DNA of 14,766 nt, from NCBI GenBank assembly GCA_030040955.1, contig JASHSH010000259.1, forward strand, positions 1-14,766, written 5' to 3'. Position 1 is the stretch's first letter, and each line of letters opens with the position of its first letter. Below, piece after piece: positions 14,588 to 14,766 of this stretch. The translations under genes were made by a program, and so were the position numbers. The notes below the pieces were generated by a model. It was not told the DNA's origin and did not search any database. It saw only the letters and a list, made by a program, of their open reading frames with translations. This DNA comes from Rhodospirillales bacterium. Lineage in GTDB: Bacteria > Pseudomonadota > Alphaproteobacteria > Rhodospirillales > Magnetospirillaceae.

Positions 14588-14592
14588 GCGGC

Positions 14593-14766
14593 TTACGGCA
14601 CTTGCGCGCCGGCCTGCGCCACGTAGACGGCGTAGAGCGAGCGCGTGGCGGTGATGAACAGTCGGTTGCGCTTGGGCCCGCCGAAGCACAGGTTGGAGAC
14701 CACCTCCGGCACCTTGATCTTGCCGAGCAGCTCGCCCTTGCGGCTGAAGCAGTGCACGCCGTCGCC
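14593..14766 (-). CDS. SMP-30/gluconolactonase-family protein, C-terminal end only
   Basis: The last 57 residues and TAA stop of a six-bladed beta-propeller lactonase; the rest lies beyond the right edge. The visible sequence includes GDGVHCFSRKGELLGKIKVP and VVSNLCFGGPKRNRLFITA, then TRSLYAVYV, the typical closing blade of SMP-30/regucalcin/XylC-like lactonases. These enzymes hydrolyse aldonolactones to sugar acids and often sit beside FAH-type dehydratases in oxidative sugar pathways, as here. The FAH gene starts 5 bp after its stop, which strongly suggests one transcript. Substrate and cellular location cannot be judged from the fragment. Confidence 0.85.
   Translation of the reverse strand, partial: GDGVHCFSRKGELLGKIKVPEVVSNLCFGGPKRNRLFITATRSLYAVYVAQAGAQVP

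Noticed and set aside
1..14766. Mobile elements, tRNA genes, CRISPR arrays, toxin-antitoxin or defence genes
   Set aside because: Both strands were read for transposase motifs, tRNA cloverleafs, regularly spaced repeats and small paired genes; none was found.

Overview
The window comes from a very GC-rich (about 70% by eye), tightly packed bacterial chromosome. The closest family-level resemblances are alphaproteobacterial: a FrcBCA-type fructose/mannose/ribose ABC importer like that of Sinorhizobium, a CcmD/CcmE pair, and a LacI-family operator of the GCAAAC-GTTTGC kind. Genus cannot be read from the sequence. There are no tRNAs, rRNAs, insertion sequences or CRISPR arrays. No gap exceeds 200 bp. 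Almost every gene handles carbohydrate or small organic acid carbon.

Left part, 1-2425 (+): the end of lutB, then lutC and gntK, overlapping or nearly touching (lactate oxidation plus gluconate phosphorylation). 2422-4065 (-): a HAD-family sugar-phosphatase-like gene followed by a PfkB-family fructokinase. gntK and the fructokinase converge and share one CTAG, read as TAG on both strands. 4066-4242 is a divergent control region holding a possible leaderless 22-codon reading frame. 4243-6421 (+): ccmD, ccmE and xylB. The two cytochrome c maturation genes stand apart from the other ccm genes and run into a xylulokinase. The 3' end of xylB overlaps frcA antisense.

Right part, 6375-14766 (-): one long co-directional block. 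In transcription order it is: the end of an SMP-30/gluconolactonase gene, a FAH-family protein (probable 2-keto-3-deoxy-sugar-acid dehydratase), a stand-alone mannose-6-phosphate-isomerase-type cupin, a class I aldolase resembling LsrF/FbaB, an FGGY kinase with a TTG start, then a LacI-family repressor and frcB-frcC-frcA. A tandem LacI-type operator overlaps a candidate promoter just upstream of the repressor gene. A strong intercistronic hairpin separates frcB from frcC.

Reading of the whole: sugar enters through FrcBCA under LacI control. Phosphorylative enzymes (FGGY kinase with aldolase, xylulokinase, fructokinase, gluconokinase) and oxidative enzymes (lactonase, FAH dehydratase) then feed it to central metabolism. 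The FGGY kinase/LsrF-like aldolase pair beside a lactonase/FAH pair is the least familiar combination here and the best candidate for an undescribed sugar pathway. The operon continues beyond the right edge, so the missing steps may lie there.
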